DNA of 64,000 nucleotides from UBA961 sp049426725 (GTDB taxonomy: Bacteria > Bacteroidota > Ignavibacteria > Kapaibacteriales > UBA961). Position 1 is the first letter of the stretch, and each line of letters opens with the position of its first letter. Of the stretch, positions 62,632-64,000 are shown piece by piece. Made by a program: the position numbers and the translations under genes. The notes beneath the pieces were generated by a model that worked only from the letters and a program-made list of their open reading frames with translations, was not told the origin of the DNA and made no database searches. The stretch spans positions 124,001 to 188,000 of the forward strand of contig JBMSYN010000001.1 of NCBI GenBank assembly GCA_049426725.1, in the 5' to 3' direction.

Positions 62632-63645
62632 ATGAGTCAAGTATCGAAAAATAATTTCGCAGTACAATCATATCTCATAGATATCTTTTTTGTGTGGTAT
62701 GTAATCATCACACTTGACAGAATCATCATCCCTTCATTGTGTACTTATGTTCCCTTCAATGGTATGATAATTCAATTGGGTTATCTTCTAATAGCTGCCA
62801 TCTCCACCATTGTATTGAAAATCATTCGTCAATCTCCCGGGGCATATATCTTGACTGATGATAATCTAAAGATGCCGATTATAGGGAAACATATTCTTTG
62901 GCTTTCATTCAGTGTTTCCATTATTGCAGGTTGGATTTTAACAGATATTTCACCAATAGATTTTTTCTCTGCCAAAGGTTTGGAAGCCGCTTCCAATATT
63001 TTCACCGCATTGATTACTCCGGAACTCAGCATTTTCGATATTGCTTTAAAAGCACTTATTGAAACTGTCTATATTGCTCTTACGGCAACTGTGATTGCGC
63101 TTCCGCTATCTTTTATTCTGAGTTTTCTCAGTGCAAGAACGCTCATGAAAGGGAATCCCATATCATTTTCCATTTATACAATCATTCGTTTGATTACCAA
63201 CTTCTCCCGTTCTATTGAACCTTTGATTTGGGCAATCATTTTTTCCGTCTGGGTTGGGATTGGACCATTTGCAGGCATGCTTGCATTGATGGTACACACA
63301 GTAGCTTCACTCACAAAACAGTATTCAGAACAAATAGAAGATATTGATGAAGGTATGATTGAGGCAATCGAAGCCACAGGTGCACATCCACTACAAGTGA
63401 TTTATTATGCAATCATTCCACAAATAGTGATTCCCTTTTTAAGTTTTACTATCTACAGATGGGATATCAATGTCCGAATGGCAACAATCATTGGATTGGT
63501 GGGAGGAGGCGGGATTGGTACGATGCTCATGCAATATCAGGGATTGGCACAATGGCATGAAGTAGGTCTGATCATTATCATGATTGCTTTTGTTGTATGG
63601 GTAATGGATTATGTGTCGGCAAGAGTAAGAGAAGCTTTGCGATAA
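62632..63645 (+). CDS. phnE: Phosphonate-type ABC transporter permease PhnE
   Basis: 337 residues, six or more TM helices, with a long N-terminal part. The EAA loop EAIEATGAHPLQVIYYAIIPQIV is of PhnE form, and the end IGTMLMQYQGLAQWHEV fits the family. It would import phosphonate or another phosphorus compound with PhnC and PhnD. Neither is in the window: upstream is the RRM gene with a terminator, downstream a gene on the other strand. So partners must be encoded elsewhere. Confidence 0.9.
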   Translation: MSQVSKNNFAVQSYLIDIFFVWYVIITLDRIIIPSLCTYVPFNGMIIQLGYLLIAAISTIVLKIIRQSPGAYILTDDNLKMPIIGKHILWLSFSVSIIAGWILTDISPIDFFSAKGLEAASNIFTALITPELSIFDIALKALIETVYIALTATVIALPLSFILSFLSARTLMKGNPISFSIYTIIRLITNFSRSIEPLIWAIIFSVWVGIGPFAGMLALMVHTVASLTKQYSEQIEDIDEGMIEAIEATGAHPLQVIYYAIIPQIVIPFLSFTIYRWDINVRMATIIGLVGGGGIGTMLMQYQGLAQWHEVGLIIIMIAFVVWVMDYVSARVREALR

Positions 63646-63648
63646 ACA

Positions 63649-64000
63649 CTATTTATACATGGCTGCATATACTGCATTTCCATGAATCCCAAATTGCTCA
63701 TAATAACCAGTATACCATTGTGCAAGATGTGCTCCATGTTCGAGAGCTTGATTGAAGTCATGCTTCGTTTCTATTCCCCCGGTTGCTATTATGAGAAATT
63801 CCTGAATAGATTGCCTCTTGCAATAGGCATCAGCTTGCTTAATGAGAAGTTCTGAACTCTGTCTTAATAATCTTCCACTTAATCCTCCACCAAATGAATT
63901 GACGAAGTACTTATAATGATCTTTGTCATGCGGATGAATGAATGTTTCATAATGCTCATATCGGGTGGAAGTATTCCCAAAATTAACTCCTGAGAATCCG
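63649..64000 (-). CDS. Dihydroorotate dehydrogenase-like protein, C-terminal part (cut by the window edge)
   Basis: The minus-strand frame is open from the edge at 64000 to a TAG stop at 63649, 116 residues. It contains FGGGLSGRLLR, IIATGGIETKHDFNQAL, EHGAHLAQWYTGYYEQF, which are the FMN-phosphate-binding end of the PyrD class (GGLSG, (A/G)TGGI, GA..vQ.YTG). The N-terminal part is outside. Assignment to dihydroorotate dehydrogenase rather than dihydropyrimidine or dihydrouridine relatives is likely but not certain. Confidence 0.78.
   Translation of the reverse strand, partial: GFSGVNFGNTSTRYEHYETFIHPHDKDHYKYFVNSFGGGLSGRLLRQSSELLIKQADAYCKRQSIQEFLIIATGGIETKHDFNQALEHGAHLAQWYTGYYEQFGIHGNAVYAAMYK

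Noticed and set aside
1..64000. Insertion sequences, prophage, integrase, toxin-antitoxin or defence islands, CRISPR
   Set aside because: No transposase, integrase, restriction, Cas or phage genes and no long direct or inverted repeats were recognised.

Overview
The window is a compact, A+T-rich bacterial chromosome segment with 57 protein genes (two of them cut by the window edges), one tRNA and no mobile elements, phage genes or CRISPR array. Two exported proteins end in type IX secretion (type A) sorting domains. There is also a 31-residue basic ribosomal protein of the AURKAIP1/COX24 type, a CarboxypepD_reg/TonB receptor, and repeated promoter elements of the Bacteroidota form TTG...TAnnTTTG. 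Together these point to the Bacteroidota/Chlorobi/Kapabacteria (FCB) group. Heme A synthase, 4-hydroxyphenylpyruvate dioxygenase and the hpnC/hpnD pair fit an aerobic, free-living Kapabacteria-like lineage. That placement is inference, because no rRNA is present.

Layout, left to right. 1-6.7 kb: the end of a giant glycine-rich T9SS cargo protein, tRNA-Pro(GGG), a TonB-dependent receptor and its TetR regulator. 6.8-11.4 kb: clpS, a small membrane protein, a Ppx/GppA-HD phosphatase and a patatin/beta-barrel (PlpD-type) protein. 11.4-18.5 kb: a membrane rhodanese with a sigma-54 activator, an A+T-rich porin locus, a MoxR ATPase/VWA pair and a universal stress protein. 18.5-32.4 kb: hpnD/hpnC, a PpiD-like foldase, OsmC, an exported M18 aminopeptidase, heme A synthase, an FkbM methyltransferase, Bcp, a DGK/VTE5-type kinase, ispE, glgA and lon. 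32.5-46.8 kb: a metal ABC permease fused to a DtxR-type sensor, plsC, namZ, speA, fur, topA, a DprE1 homologue with a HAD-UbiA fusion, recN, a RelA/SpoT-like HD protein and a metal ABC ATPase. 46.8-53.6 kb: the small ribosomal protein, a TPR protein, HU, sppA and a five-gene ABC/YceI/CxxCH cluster. 53.7-64 kb: the tightly overlapped operon mqnA-like/psd/lnt/nadD/queC, then hisC-hppD-gdh, an RRM protein, phnE and the C-terminal part of a dihydroorotate-dehydrogenase-like gene.

Several sets of genes look as if they work together. The TetR gene lies one base from the TonB receptor it probably controls, and a TTGAC-N6-GTCAA inverted repeat overlaps its promoter. HAD-UbiA plus DprE1 resembles the mycobacterial polyprenyl-phosphoryl-pentose pathway. 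HisC-type aminotransferase, HPPD and glutamate dehydrogenase could form a tyrosine-degrading set. The ABC ATPase/permease, small two-TM protein, YceI and single-heme T9SS protein form an uncharacterised envelope cluster. Many genes overlap by ATGA or by shared stop codons, and terminators are few.

All calls come from reading the sequence and translations directly; no homology search was run. Family names rest on recognised motifs, and substrates of transporters and receptors are mostly unknown.
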